DNA of 64,000 nucleotides, taken from assembly GCF_016862435.1 (NCBI RefSeq), contig NZ_BOMY01000041.1:186001-250000 (forward strand), in the 5' to 3' direction. Both the position numbers and the translations under genes were made by a program. The DNA is from Paractinoplanes tereljensis (GTDB taxonomy: Bacteria; Actinomycetota; Actinomycetes; Mycobacteriales; Micromonosporaceae). Positions 38,012 through 47,200 of the stretch are shown here, piece by piece (positions within the stretch are counted from its first letter, which is position 1; every line of letters begins with the position of its first letter). The notes beneath the pieces were generated by a model, which did not search any database, was not told where the DNA came from, and worked only from the letters and a program-made list of their open reading frames with translations.

Positions 38012-39302
38012 CCGACGCGGTGAACAGCGCCGGGTTCAGCCCGTCGACGAACGTCGCCGGGGTGTAGCCGCCCTGGGTGGCGAAGATCGAGACAAGCATC
38101 GCCACGCCGACAGCCACGCCCAGCTCGCGGGCGGTGTTGTTGACGCCCGCCGCGACCGCCCGTTCGCCCTCCGGGACCGCCTCCAGGGCGATCGCGCTGA
38201 TCGGCGGATAGCTCAGCCCCAGCCCGATGCCGGCCAGCAGGAACGGCCCGAACAGCCAGCCGAAGGCGACCTCGGCGGAGAAGGCCGAGGCCATCCAGAC
38301 CAGCGAGACCGCCACCATCACCTGCCCGGCCAGGACCAGCCGGGCAGCACCCCACCGGGCCATCAGCAGGCCGGTGGCCGGCCCGACGAACAGCGGAACC
38401 AACGAGCAGGGAAGCGTACGCAGACCGGCCTGCAACGGGCTGGCCCCCTGTACGACCTGGAAGAACTGGGCGAGCAGGAAGATGCTGCCGTACACCCCGA
38501 TGTTGAGGCTGAACGACAGGGTGTTGATGACGCTGAACACCCGCGAGCGGAACAGGCGCAGCGGCAGCATCGGGTCCTTGCCGCGCGCCTGCCAGCCGAG
38601 GAACAGCGCGAAGATCGCCGCGCCGCCGGCCAGGGTGAGCAGGACCCGCGGCGAACTCCACCCGTGGGTCGGCGCCTCCACCACGCCCCAGACCAGCACG
38701 AAGATGGACCCGGTCAGCAGAGCGATCCCGGCCAGGTCGATCCGCCGCGCGGCGCCCCGGGACTCGCTCAGCAACCGCCCCGCGAGGACCATCGCGACCA
38801 GGCCGACCGGGACGTTGAGCCAGAAGATCCAGGTCCAGTGCAGGCCCTCCACCACGGCCCCGCCGAGCACCGGCCCGATCGCGACACCCAGGCCGGTGAA
38901 GCCGCTCCAGAGGGCGATGGCGAGGGGCCGCCGCCCGGCCGGCACCGCGGCGGCCAGCAGGGCCAGCGACAACGTCATGACGAACGCACCCGAGGCGCCC
39001 TGCACGGCCCGGGCCACCTTCAGCTCACCGACCGTGCCGGCCAGCGCACACCCGGCCGAGGCGAGCGTGAAGACACCGATCGCGGCGATGAAGATCAGCC
39101 GCCGGCCGAACCGGTCGCCGAGGGCCGCCGCGGTGAGCAGCAGGGCGGCGTACGGCAGGGTGTACGCGTCGACGATCCACTGCAGGTCGCTGGTGGAGGC
39201 GTCGAACGCGGTCCGCATCGCCGGCAACGCCGTCGTGACCACCAGGTTGTCCAGCGAAACCATGAACGCGGGCAGCCCCACCGCGGCGATGGCCGCCTTC
39301 AC
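37947..39302 (-). CDS. DHA2-type MFS exporter, translationally coupled to the FAAL gene
   Basis: 451-aa multidrug-type transporter of the DHA2 (14-helix) group: FMVSLDNLVVTTALPAM in TM1, ALGDRFGRRLIF as motif A, LSLALLAAAVPAGRRPLAIALW and GPVLGGAVVEGLHWTWIFWLNVPVG (motif C region). The likely start is the GTG at 39302, which overlaps the TGA of the FAAL-ACP-C gene as GTGA; this gives a normal N-terminus for the family and implies translational coupling. Longer in-frame starts read back into the FAAL gene and lack hydrophobic character. Cotranscription with the acyl-activating protein makes export of an acylated product its probable job. Its 3' end overlaps the convergent APC permease gene by 65 bases. 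Confidence 0.9.
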   Translation of the reverse strand: MKAAIAAVGLPAFMVSLDNLVVTTALPAMRTAFDASTSDLQWIVDAYTLPYAALLLTAAALGDRFGRRLIFIAAIGVFTLASAGCALAGTVGELKVARAVQGASGAFVMTLSLALLAAAVPAGRRPLAIALWSGFTGLGVAIGPVLGGAVVEGLHWTWIFWLNVPVGLVAMVLAGRLLSESRGAARRIDLAGIALLTGSIFVLVWGVVEAPTHGWSSPRVLLTLAGGAAIFALFLGWQARGKDPMLPLRLFRSRVFSVINTLSFSLNIGVYGSIFLLAQFFQVVQGASPLQAGLRTLPCSLVPLFVGPATGLLMARWGAARLVLAGQVMVAVSLVWMASAFSAEVAFGWLFGPFLLAGIGLGLSYPPISAIALEAVPEGERAVAAGVNNTARELGVAVGVAMLVSIFATQGGYTPATFVDGLNPALFTASVIVAAGAALTGLLPGFRARSR

Positions 39303-42300
39303 GACCGGTCGGTCATCAGGCCGCGCAACTCGCCGGAGAACCGGGCCGTCCACTCGTCGATCTCCGTTCCCGACCAGCCCAGATGGCCGGGCGAGTAGTA
39401 CCAGTCGAGGCGCGTGGCTCCATCCACGATGGAGCATTCGAGGTAGAGCGGCGGCTGCTTCTCGCCGGCCTCGGGATCCCACATGTCGCCGAGCGATCCC
39501 TCGCGCGGCGAGAACAGGCCGCTCCGGCTCCGCGCCGGCGCCTCACCCTGAAAGTTGAACCACACCGTCGGCATCGGCGCGTCCGCCAGGCCGCTCGGCT
39601 CATCGCCAAGAAAGAGCAAAGGCTCAAAGGACAACCCCGCCGAGGGTACGGAGGTGAGCCGTTCCGCCACCGCGGTCAGCGTCTCGCCCGGGCTCTGGGT
39701 GGAACTGTCCGCGAAGGCGAGCGGGAACGTGCAGTGCATGTTGCCGGCCGTCCGGGACAGGTCGAGGCCGTGCACCGCGGTCTGCCGTCCTGAGCTGGAG
39801 AGCCGGACCGCGAGCGGTCCGCAGTCCCACTGCCGCTGGGCGGTCCGGACCAGGGCGGTCAGCAACGTGGTGGCGATCGGCGCCCGGCGCCCCGGCGGAC
39901 CGTCCATGCGCACGGTACGCAGTTCGCGCGTCTCGTCGGGACGTAGCAGTCGCCGTACGGTGCGAAGGTCTTTTTCTTTGAGGCCCGGATGCTCGCGGGA
40001 GTCGTAGCCGGTCGGCGGTGGAACGTCGAGCTGCGCCCGCCAGAAGCCGAGATCGGCGGCCGCGTCCCCGCGCGCGAAGTCGTGCATCCAGCGGGTGAAC
40101 TCGTCGAACCGGGCCGAGGTGCGCGCCAGCACCAGCGGCTCGCCGCGCTCGTCGAGCCGGCAGAGCTGGTCCAGGTCGTCGACCAGGATGCCGAGCGTGA
40201 CGCCGTCCATGACAAGGTGGTTGACGGTGAGGAAGAGCCGCTGCTCCATCTGCAGCAACCGCAGCACCGGGCCGTGCTCCAGGCTGAGGCGGCGATGCTG
40301 GTCGGTCAGGAGCTCTTCACCGGTTGCGGCCGTCTCGATGGCGAAGCTGCTCTCGAAGTCCCCGTAGTACTGGGCAAACCGGCCGTCCTCCCGGCGGACC
40401 CGCAGCCGCAGCGCGTCGTGCTGGCTGACCAGCGCGGACACGGCCCGGCGAAGCCGCTCCACCGGGAGCGGCCGGTGCACGTCGAGCAGGACAGCGCGGT
40501 TCCACCAGTCCCACTGCCCCAGCCGCAGCGCGTCCACCTGAGCGGCGCTGAACGGCACGTCGCCGGTGACCGCTTCCCCGCGCGGCCCGGCCGGCGCCGG
40601 TTCGAGGCTGCTCGCCAGGTCACGCAGGGTGGAGCCGTCCGAGACGGTGGCCGGCGACAGGTGGGTGCCGGTCCGGTCCTCGATGCGTTTGGCCAGATCC
40701 ATCAGGCCGAGCGAGTCCAGTCCGGCGTCGCGCAGCGGCAGGTCCACCGGCACCTCGCCGGGATCGGCCAGCTGCAACAGGGCGGCGACCTCGGCCTGGA
40801 GGAGCTGGAGCAGGGTGACGTCCTCGGCCTTCGGTCCGTCCGGTCCGGCCAGGGCGGCCGAGCGCAGCGAGCCACTGACCCACAGTTCCCGGCACTCGCC
40901 GCGCCGCAGCTTGCCGCTCGTCGTCTTGGGCAGACGGCCGGGCCGGGTGAGCACGACCTCGTGACACTGCACGCCGCTGTGCGCGGCCACCGCGGCCCGG
41001 ATCGCGGCCACCGCCCGGCCGAGCGGCAGCGATTCCCCGCCTTCCAAGGCCTTCTTACGCACCTCGGCCGCCACCACCACCCGCTCGACGCCGCCGACCC
41101 GCACCCCGAAGGCGACCGCGCTGCCCGGCCGCAGAATCGGATCGGCCGCCACCACCGCCGCCTCCAGGTCCTGCGGGTGGATGTTGCGGCCGCCGACGAT
41201 GATCAGGTCTTTGCGGCGGCCGCAGATGAACACCTCGCCGTCCGCGCCGATCACCCCGAGGTCACCGGTGCGCAGGAAGCGCCGCTCGTCCCCGTCCGCC
41301 AGCCGCGCGGCGAAGACGGCCGCGTTCTCCTCGTCGCCGCGCCCCCAGTAGCCGCTGGACACGCTGTCGCTCGACACCCAGAGTTCGCCGACGACGTGCG
41401 GTGGCTGCGGCTGCCGCGTTTCCGGGTCGACGGCCAGCACCGACACGCCCAGCTCCGCGTCGGGGACGCCGCTGCCCACCAGCGTCACCTCCGGCGCGCC
41501 GGGCGCGGCCGGGACGATCACGCCGTCCCGGTCCAGCACGACCCGGTCGCCGCGCAGCAGGGTCGGCTTCCGGCCGACCGGGCCGCTGATGAACAGAACC
41601 GCCTCGGCCATGCCGTAGACGTTGACGAACGACGCCGGATCGAAGCCCATCCGGGCGGTCTCGGCGGCGAAGCGTTCCATCGTGGCCGGGAGCATCGGCT
41701 CGCCGCCCTGCAGGGTCGCCCGCAGCGAGGAGAGATCGAACGCGTCACCGTCGCGCAGCCCTCGCAGTACGTACTCGTAGCCGAAGTTCGGGCCGGCGAT
41801 GTGCGTTCCGCGATAGCGGTCGATCGCCTCGAGCCAGAGGCGCGGCGCGGTCAGGAAGGTCAGCGGGGAGAACACCACGCACCGCGCCCCGGTGTACATC
41901 GCGTTCAGAATGCCGCCGGCCAGCCCCATGTCGTGGAACAGCGGCACCCAGCCGACAAGCACCGAGTCGCCGTCGACCCGGGTGTTGCGGGCGATGAGCT
42001 CCAGGTTGTGCACGAGGTTCCGATGCCGCACCATGACGCCCTTGGGGGCCGACGTCGAACCGGACGTGTATTGCAGGTAGACGATGTCGTCGGGGCCGAA
42101 CCGGCTCGCCGCGGCGGTCAGCAGTGCGGCGGCCGCCGGCAGATCGGCGCGCTTGATGCGATGCGACAGCAGCCAGGAGAGCTTGGGCCAGCTCGGGGCG
42201 TCGCGGCCACGCAGCCGGTTCGCCACCGACGCGAGCCGCGCGAGGGCCCGGTATTTCGGGTGGGTGAGCGCGAACCGGGCGCCGCTGTCCTCGACGACGT

Positions 42301-42622
42301 GCCGGAGCTTCGGCAGTTCCCGGTCGAGATGCCGCGGATCGGGGCTGGCCACCGGCACCGCGATCGCGCCGAGCAGCATGCACCCGAAGAAGCCGGCGAC
42401 GAACTCCAGGCCGTCGTCGGGCGGGAAGACCAGCAGGACGCGGTCGCCCGGCTCGACCCCGGCGGCCCGGAGCAGGTCAGCGGCGCCGGCGGCGAGGCGC
42501 ACGACCTCGGCGCAGTCGGCCGCGGCCGTCTGTTTGCCGTGCCGATCGAGGAACGAGTAGAGCGGCGTGTGCGGAGCGACGTCGAGGCGCTCGACCATCC
42601 TGGTGAGCAGGCTCGAGATCAC
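39299..42622 (-). CDS. FAAL-ACP-condensation domain protein (fatty acyl-AMP ligase, carrier, terminal C domain)
   Basis: 1107-aa three-domain protein. Residues about 1-580 are a fatty acyl-AMP ligase: YLQYTSGSTSAPKG near 181-194, NVYGMAEAVLF, RTGDLGVI and KTTSGKLRR. Residues about 600-670 are a carrier domain with phosphopantetheine Ser637 in DAGLDSLGLMDL. Residues about 690-1100 are an NRPS condensation-like domain whose catalytic motif reads NHLVMDG (His802 kept, first His replaced by Asn), with later WFNFQGE. No adenylation or thioesterase domain follows. FAAL activates a free fatty acid as acyl-AMP and loads the ACP; the C domain would pass the acyl group to an amine or alcohol. Start is the GTG at 42622, six bases after a TAAGAT -10 box, so probably leaderless; ATG at 42598 is an alternative. 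Divergent from the Pfa-like operon and coupled to an MFS exporter. Confidence 0.92.
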   Translation of the reverse strand: MISSLLTRMVERLDVAPHTPLYSFLDRHGKQTAAADCAEVVRLAAGAADLLRAAGVEPGDRVLLVFPPDDGLEFVAGFFGCMLLGAIAVPVASPDPRHLDRELPKLRHVVEDSGARFALTHPKYRALARLASVANRLRGRDAPSWPKLSWLLSHRIKRADLPAAAALLTAAASRFGPDDIVYLQYTSGSTSAPKGVMVRHRNLVHNLELIARNTRVDGDSVLVGWVPLFHDMGLAGGILNAMYTGARCVVFSPLTFLTAPRLWLEAIDRYRGTHIAGPNFGYEYVLRGLRDGDAFDLSSLRATLQGGEPMLPATMERFAAETARMGFDPASFVNVYGMAEAVLFISGPVGRKPTLLRGDRVVLDRDGVIVPAAPGAPEVTLVGSGVPDAELGVSVLAVDPETRQPQPPHVVGELWVSSDSVSSGYWGRGDEENAAVFAARLADGDERRFLRTGDLGVIGADGEVFICGRRKDLIIVGGRNIHPQDLEAAVVAADPILRPGSAVAFGVRVGGVERVVVAAEVRKKALEGGESLPLGRAVAAIRAAVAAHSGVQCHEVVLTRPGRLPKTTSGKLRRGECRELWVSGSLRSAALAGPDGPKAEDVTLLQLLQAEVAALLQLADPGEVPVDLPLRDAGLDSLGLMDLAKRIEDRTGTHLSPATVSDGSTLRDLASSLEPAPAGPRGEAVTGDVPFSAAQVDALRLGQWDWWNRAVLLDVHRPLPVERLRRAVSALVSQHDALRLRVRREDGRFAQYYGDFESSFAIETAATGEELLTDQHRRLSLEHGPVLRLLQMEQRLFLTVNHLVMDGVTLGILVDDLDQLCRLDERGEPLVLARTSARFDEFTRWMHDFARGDAAADLGFWRAQLDVPPPTGYDSREHPGLKEKDLRTVRRLLRPDETRELRTVRMDGPPGRRAPIATTLLTALVRTAQRQWDCGPLAVRLSSSGRQTAVHGLDLSRTAGNMHCTFPLAFADSSTQSPGETLTAVAERLTSVPSAGLSFEPLLFLGDEPSGLADAPMPTVWFNFQGEAPARSRSGLFSPREGSLGDMWDPEAGEKQPPLYLECSIVDGATRLDWYYSPGHLGWSGTEIDEWTARFSGELRGLMTDRS

Positions 42623-42684
42623 TACACCATCTTAAATGGACTTCGGCTAACGTAAGACCCGCCTACCGGGGGGAGGTGGTGCTG
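42623..42684. promoter_or_regulatory. 62-base divergent promoter region of FAAL and Pfa-like operons
   Basis: On the reverse strand TAAGAT (42629-42634) lies six bases before the FAAL GTG. On the forward strand TAACGT (42648-42653) is a -10 candidate for the PfaD operon, followed by the Shine-Dalgarno GGGGGGAGG ending at 42676. The two promoters are so close that both operons can share one control site. Confidence 0.6.
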
Positions 42685-44202
42685 GTGATTCTCGACGGGG
42701 TTCGCCGCTTTCGCGAGCCCGTGCACATCGTGCGCGACCGGCCCGGCCAGGAACCCGGGATCGGGTTCGGCGATCACCCACACGCCGAGATGCTCGGCAC
42801 GCTGCCGCCGCTCTATCCCGAGTGGCTCGGCGAGCGGTCCTTCAATCAAACCCACAACGTCCGCTTTCCGTACGTCGCTGGGGAGATGGCCAACGGCATC
42901 GCGACCGTCGCGTCGGTGGTGGCGATGGCCCGCGCGCGGATGCTCGGATTCTTCGGCGCCGCCGGGCTTGCCCTGCCGGCCATCGAGCGGGCCGTGACCG
43001 AGTTGCGCGCCGCCCTGCCCGGCCGGGACAACTGGGGTGTCAACCTCATCCACTCGCCGTCCGAGCCCGGTCACGAGGAACACCTGGTCGATCTGCTGAT
43101 CCGCGCCGCCGTACCCAAGGTCTCGGCTTCTGCCTTTTTGGAATTGACCCCGGCCGTGGTCCGCTGCGCGGTGGCCGGGCTGCGGCCGGAGGGCCGGGCC
43201 CGGCAGCTGTTCGCCAAGGTCTCCCGGCCCGAGGTGGCCGCGCGGTTCCTCTCCCCCGCGCCGCCCGAGATCCTGCGCCGGCTGGTCGAACGCGGGCAGA
43301 TCACCCGGGACGAGGCCGACCTGGCGGCGCGGATGCCACTGGCCGAGGACGTCACGGTCGAGGCGGACAGCGGCGGCCACACCGACAACCGGCCGCTCGC
43401 CGTCGTGCTCCCGGTGATCATGGCGCTACGCGACGAACTGACCCGGCGGTACGGATACGCCCGGCCGATCCGGGTCGGGGCGGCCGGCGGGCTCGGCGAC
43501 CCGGCCGGGGTGGCGGCCGCGTTCGCCGCCGGGGCCGCCTACGTCGTGACCGGCACCATCAACCAGCTCGCCCGCGAGGCCGGGCTGTCCGACGCGGCGA
43601 AGGACCTGCTCGCGCGGGCCGACCTGGCCGACGTCGCGATGGCGCCGGCCGCCGACATGTTCGAGTACGGCATCAAGGTGCAGGTGCTGCGGCGCGGCAC
43701 CATGTTCGCGGCGCGGGCCGGCCAGCTCTACGAGACCTACCTGGCCTACGGGTCCCTCGACGAGGTGCCCGACGCGACCCGCGAGCGGATCGAGAAGGAC
43801 GTCCTGCGCGGCACGTTCGAGGACTGCTGGCAGCAGACCCGGCAGTTCTGGCTCGGCCGGGACCCGCGCGAGGTCGACCGGGCCGAGCGGGACCCGCGCC
43901 ACCGGATGGCCCTGGTGTTCCGCTCCTACCTGGGGTTGTCGAGCCAGTGGGCGATCACCGGGGAGCCGACCCGGGTGACCGATTACCAGATCTGGTGCGG
44001 ACCGGCGATCGGCGCCTTCAACCGGTGGACGGCGGGCAGCCCGCTGGCTCAGCCGGCCCGGCGCACGGTCGTGCAGATCGCCCTCAACCTGCTGGAAGGC
44101 GCGGCCATGGTGACCCGTGCCCATCAGTTGCGCTCGTACGGCGTACCCGTGCCTGGGGAAGGTTTTGCCCCTCGCCCTCGCCTTTTGTCCCTAGGAGCAT
44201 GA
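42685..44202 (+). CDS. pfaD: PfaD-family trans-acting enoyl reductase
   Basis: 505-aa FMN-dependent reductase of the nitronate monooxygenase fold, the enoyl-reductase component of PUFA and some polyketide synthases. Visible marks are PEWLGERSFNQTHNVRFPYVAGEMANGIA at the start, VSASAFLELTPAVVR, the active-site EADSGGHTDNRP, RVGAAGGLGDP for FMN phosphate binding, and the C-terminal QIWCGPAIGAFNRW segment typical of PfaD but absent from plain monooxygenases. It should reduce selected enoyl-ACP intermediates made by the next two proteins. Start is the GTG at 42685 eight bases after the strong GGGGGGAGG. Its TGA overlaps the ATG of the next gene, so the operon is tightly coupled. Confidence 0.93.
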   Translation: MILDGVRRFREPVHIVRDRPGQEPGIGFGDHPHAEMLGTLPPLYPEWLGERSFNQTHNVRFPYVAGEMANGIATVASVVAMARARMLGFFGAAGLALPAIERAVTELRAALPGRDNWGVNLIHSPSEPGHEEHLVDLLIRAAVPKVSASAFLELTPAVVRCAVAGLRPEGRARQLFAKVSRPEVAARFLSPAPPEILRRLVERGQITRDEADLAARMPLAEDVTVEADSGGHTDNRPLAVVLPVIMALRDELTRRYGYARPIRVGAAGGLGDPAGVAAAFAAGAAYVVTGTINQLAREAGLSDAAKDLLARADLADVAMAPAADMFEYGIKVQVLRRGTMFAARAGQLYETYLAYGSLDEVPDATRERIEKDVLRGTFEDCWQQTRQFWLGRDPREVDRAERDPRHRMALVFRSYLGLSSQWAITGEPTRVTDYQIWCGPAIGAFNRWTAGSPLAQPARRTVVQIALNLLEGAAMVTRAHQLRSYGVPVPGEGFAPRPRLLSLGA

Positions 44203-47200
44203 TGGAGCCGATCGCTGTCGTGGGGTTGGCCGCGCTGATGCCCGGGGCGCGCGACACGAGCGAATTCTGGGCCAACATCGTGGCCGGGCGCGATCTGATC
44301 ACCGAGGTGCCGGCCGGGCGCTGGCCCGCCGACGGGTTCTACGACCCCGATCCGGCGACGCCCGACACGACCTACAGCAACCGCGGCGCGTTCCTGCCGG
44401 ACATCGAGTTCGACGCCCTCGCCCACGGACTGCCGCCGGCCACCCTCGGGGCCATCGACCCCGCCCAGCTGCTGGGTCTGACCGTGGCCGACGCGCTGCT
44501 GGCCGACCTCGGCCGCAACCTGGCCGGCCCGCCCGACCGGGAGCGGGTGAGCGTCATCCTGGGCAGCTCCACCCTCAGCCGGGTCGGCACGATGGACGCG
44601 CGCATCCAGCGCCCGGTCTGGCTCGCGGCGTTGCGGGATCTCGGTGTTGGGGATGAAGACGCGCGGCGGATCTGCGACCGGATCGCCGACCGGTACGCAC
44701 CGTGGCAGGAAGATTCCTTCCCCGGCCTGCTGTCCAATGTGGTGGCCGGGCGGATCGCCAACCGGCTCGACCTGCACGGCACCAACTGCACGGTCGACGC
44801 CGCCTGCGCCAGCTCGCTCGCGGCCCTGTCGGCCGGGGTGAACGAGCTGGCCCTGGGCCAGGCCGACCTGGTCATCACCGGCGGGGTGGACGTGACCAAC
44901 AACCCGCTGATGTACGTGTGCTTCAGCAAGACACCGGCCCTGTCCCCCACCGGCGACGCCCGCCCGTTCGCGGCGGACGCCGACGGCACGATGCTCGGCG
45001 AGGGCCTGGCGATGGTGGGCCTCCGGCGCCTGGCGGACGCCGAACGCGACGGCGACCGGGTCTACGCGGTGATCAGAGGGCTCGGCACCTCCTCGGACGG
45101 CCGGGGCGGCGCGATCTACGCGCCGATGGCCAACGGGCAGGTCCGGGCGCTGCGGCGGGCGTACGAGGCGGCGGGCTACGGCCCGGACACCGTCGACCTG
45201 GTCGAGGCGCACGGCACCGCGACCCGGGCCGGGGACGCCGCCGAGTTCGAGTCGCTGCGCCGCGTTTTCGGCGAGACCGGGCGGCCGGACCGTGGCTGGT
45301 GCGCGCTCGGCAGCATCAAGTCCCAGATCGGGCACACCAAGGCCGCGGCGGGCGCGGCCGGGCTGGTCAAGACGGTGCTGGCGCTGCATCAACGGACGCT
45401 GCCGCCGACCATCAAGGTGCGCGAACCCAACCCCGCCCTCGGTATCGAGGGCAGCCCGTTCTACCTGAACACGGTCGCCCGCCCATGGACCCGGCGCGCT
45501 TCGCACGCCCGGCGGGCCGCGGTCTCCAGCTTCGGTTTCGGTGGGGCCAACTTCCATCTAACCCTCGAGGAGTACGGCGGTGCCAACTCGCCCGCGCGAA
45601 TCGGGGCCGGCGAGCTCGTCCTGCGCAGTGCCGGGTCGCCGGCCGATCTGATCGGGAGCGACCACTTCGACGCCGGTGACCCGCATCGGTTGGCCGTGGT
45701 CGACGGCGGCGACCTGCCCGAGAAGCTCGACCGGGCGGCCGAGATGATGGCCCGGCAGCCCGGCGTGCCGTTCACCCTGCCCGGCGGCGTCTCCTACTCG
45801 TGCGGGCCGGCCGATCCCGGCCGGGTCGCGTTCCTGTTCCCCGGGCAGGGTTCGCAGTACGTCGGGATGGGCGGTTCGATCGCCCAGGCCCTGCCGACGG
45901 CGCAGGACGTGTGGGATTTCGTGGCCGGGCCCGATCTGGCCGACGTGGTCTTCCCGCCGCCGGTCTTCGGCGACGAACAGCATGCGGCGCAGGAACGCCG
46001 GCTCACCGACACCCGCTGGGCGCAGCCGGCGCTGGCCGCACACAGCCTGTCGCTGCTCGCGCTGCTCGACTCGATCGGGCTCGCACCCGACTGCGTGGCC
46101 GGTCACAGCCTCGGCGAGCTGGTCGCGCTGCACGCGGCCGGCGTCCTGGACGCGACGAGCCTGCTGCGCCTGGCCCGGCACCGGGGTTCGCTGCTGGCCG
46201 ACGCCTCCGTGTCGCCGGGCGCGATGCTCGCGGTCGACGCGGAGGCGGCCGTGGTGGAGGCGGCGCTCAAGGGCGACGTCTGGATCGCGAACCGGAACGC
46301 ACCCCGCCAGACCGTCGTCTCCGGAACCGCTACGGCGATCGACGCGCTGGAAGAGCGACTATCCGCGGACGGCGTCACCGCCCGCCGGCTGGCGGTATCC
46401 GCCGCCTTCCACAGCCCGATGATGCGGTCGGCCGAGGTGCCGATGCACGACTTCTTGGCGACGCTCTCCCTGGCCGCACCGCGCATCGACGTGTATGCGA
46501 ACGAGGACGCCGCGATCTACGACCCATCGCCCGCCGCGATTCGCCGCGCTCTGGCGCGGCACCCCGGCGTCCCGGTGCGGTTCCAGGACCAGATCGAAGC
46601 GATGTACGCCGCCGGAGCCCGAACGTTCGTCGAGGTGGGTCCCGGCGCCGTGCTGACCGGCCTGGTCGGACGGATTCTCGGCGACCGGCCGCACTTGGCG
46701 GTCAGCCTGGACCGTCGCGGCCGGGACGGCGTTGCCGCGTTCCACGAGGGCGTCGGCCGGCTGGCCGTGCACGGCGTCGCAATGACCCTGCCACCGACCG
46801 AGAAGCCGGCGCCGACCGAGCGGCCCCGAATGCCGGTCCGCGTCAACGGCACAGGCTACGTCGCACCGCCGGCGCCGGCGCCGGCGCCGAGCTTGCCCGC
46901 CACCGCGCAGACCCTGCCGACCCCCGCCCAGCCGGCCCTGCCCACCTTCGCGCGGACCCTGCCCGCCTCCGCCCAAACCCTGCCCGCGCAGACCCCGGCC
47001 GCCTCCACCCCGCCAACCCATTTGGAGCCCGTCGCCCCGATGACCAAGCCAGAGCACAACGCCGATTGGCTGGCCGCAATGCAGGAGATGCAGCGCCAGA
47101 CGGCCGAGGCGCACATGCATTTCCAGCGCACTCTCGCCGAGTCGCACCAGGCCTTCTTGCAGATGGCCGAGAACACGTTCGCCGCCTTCGCCGGACAAAC

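Noticed and set aside
39303-39482. Longer start for the MFS exporter
   Set aside because: The extra 60 residues are hydrophilic, overlap the FAAL C-terminus and precede the normal TM1; the GTGA overlap start fits the family.
42822-44201. N-terminal extension of the PfaA-like protein back over PfaD
   Set aside because: The extension is Arg/Ala/Gly-rich shadow of PfaD in another frame; the KS domain begins exactly at the ATG after AGGAG.
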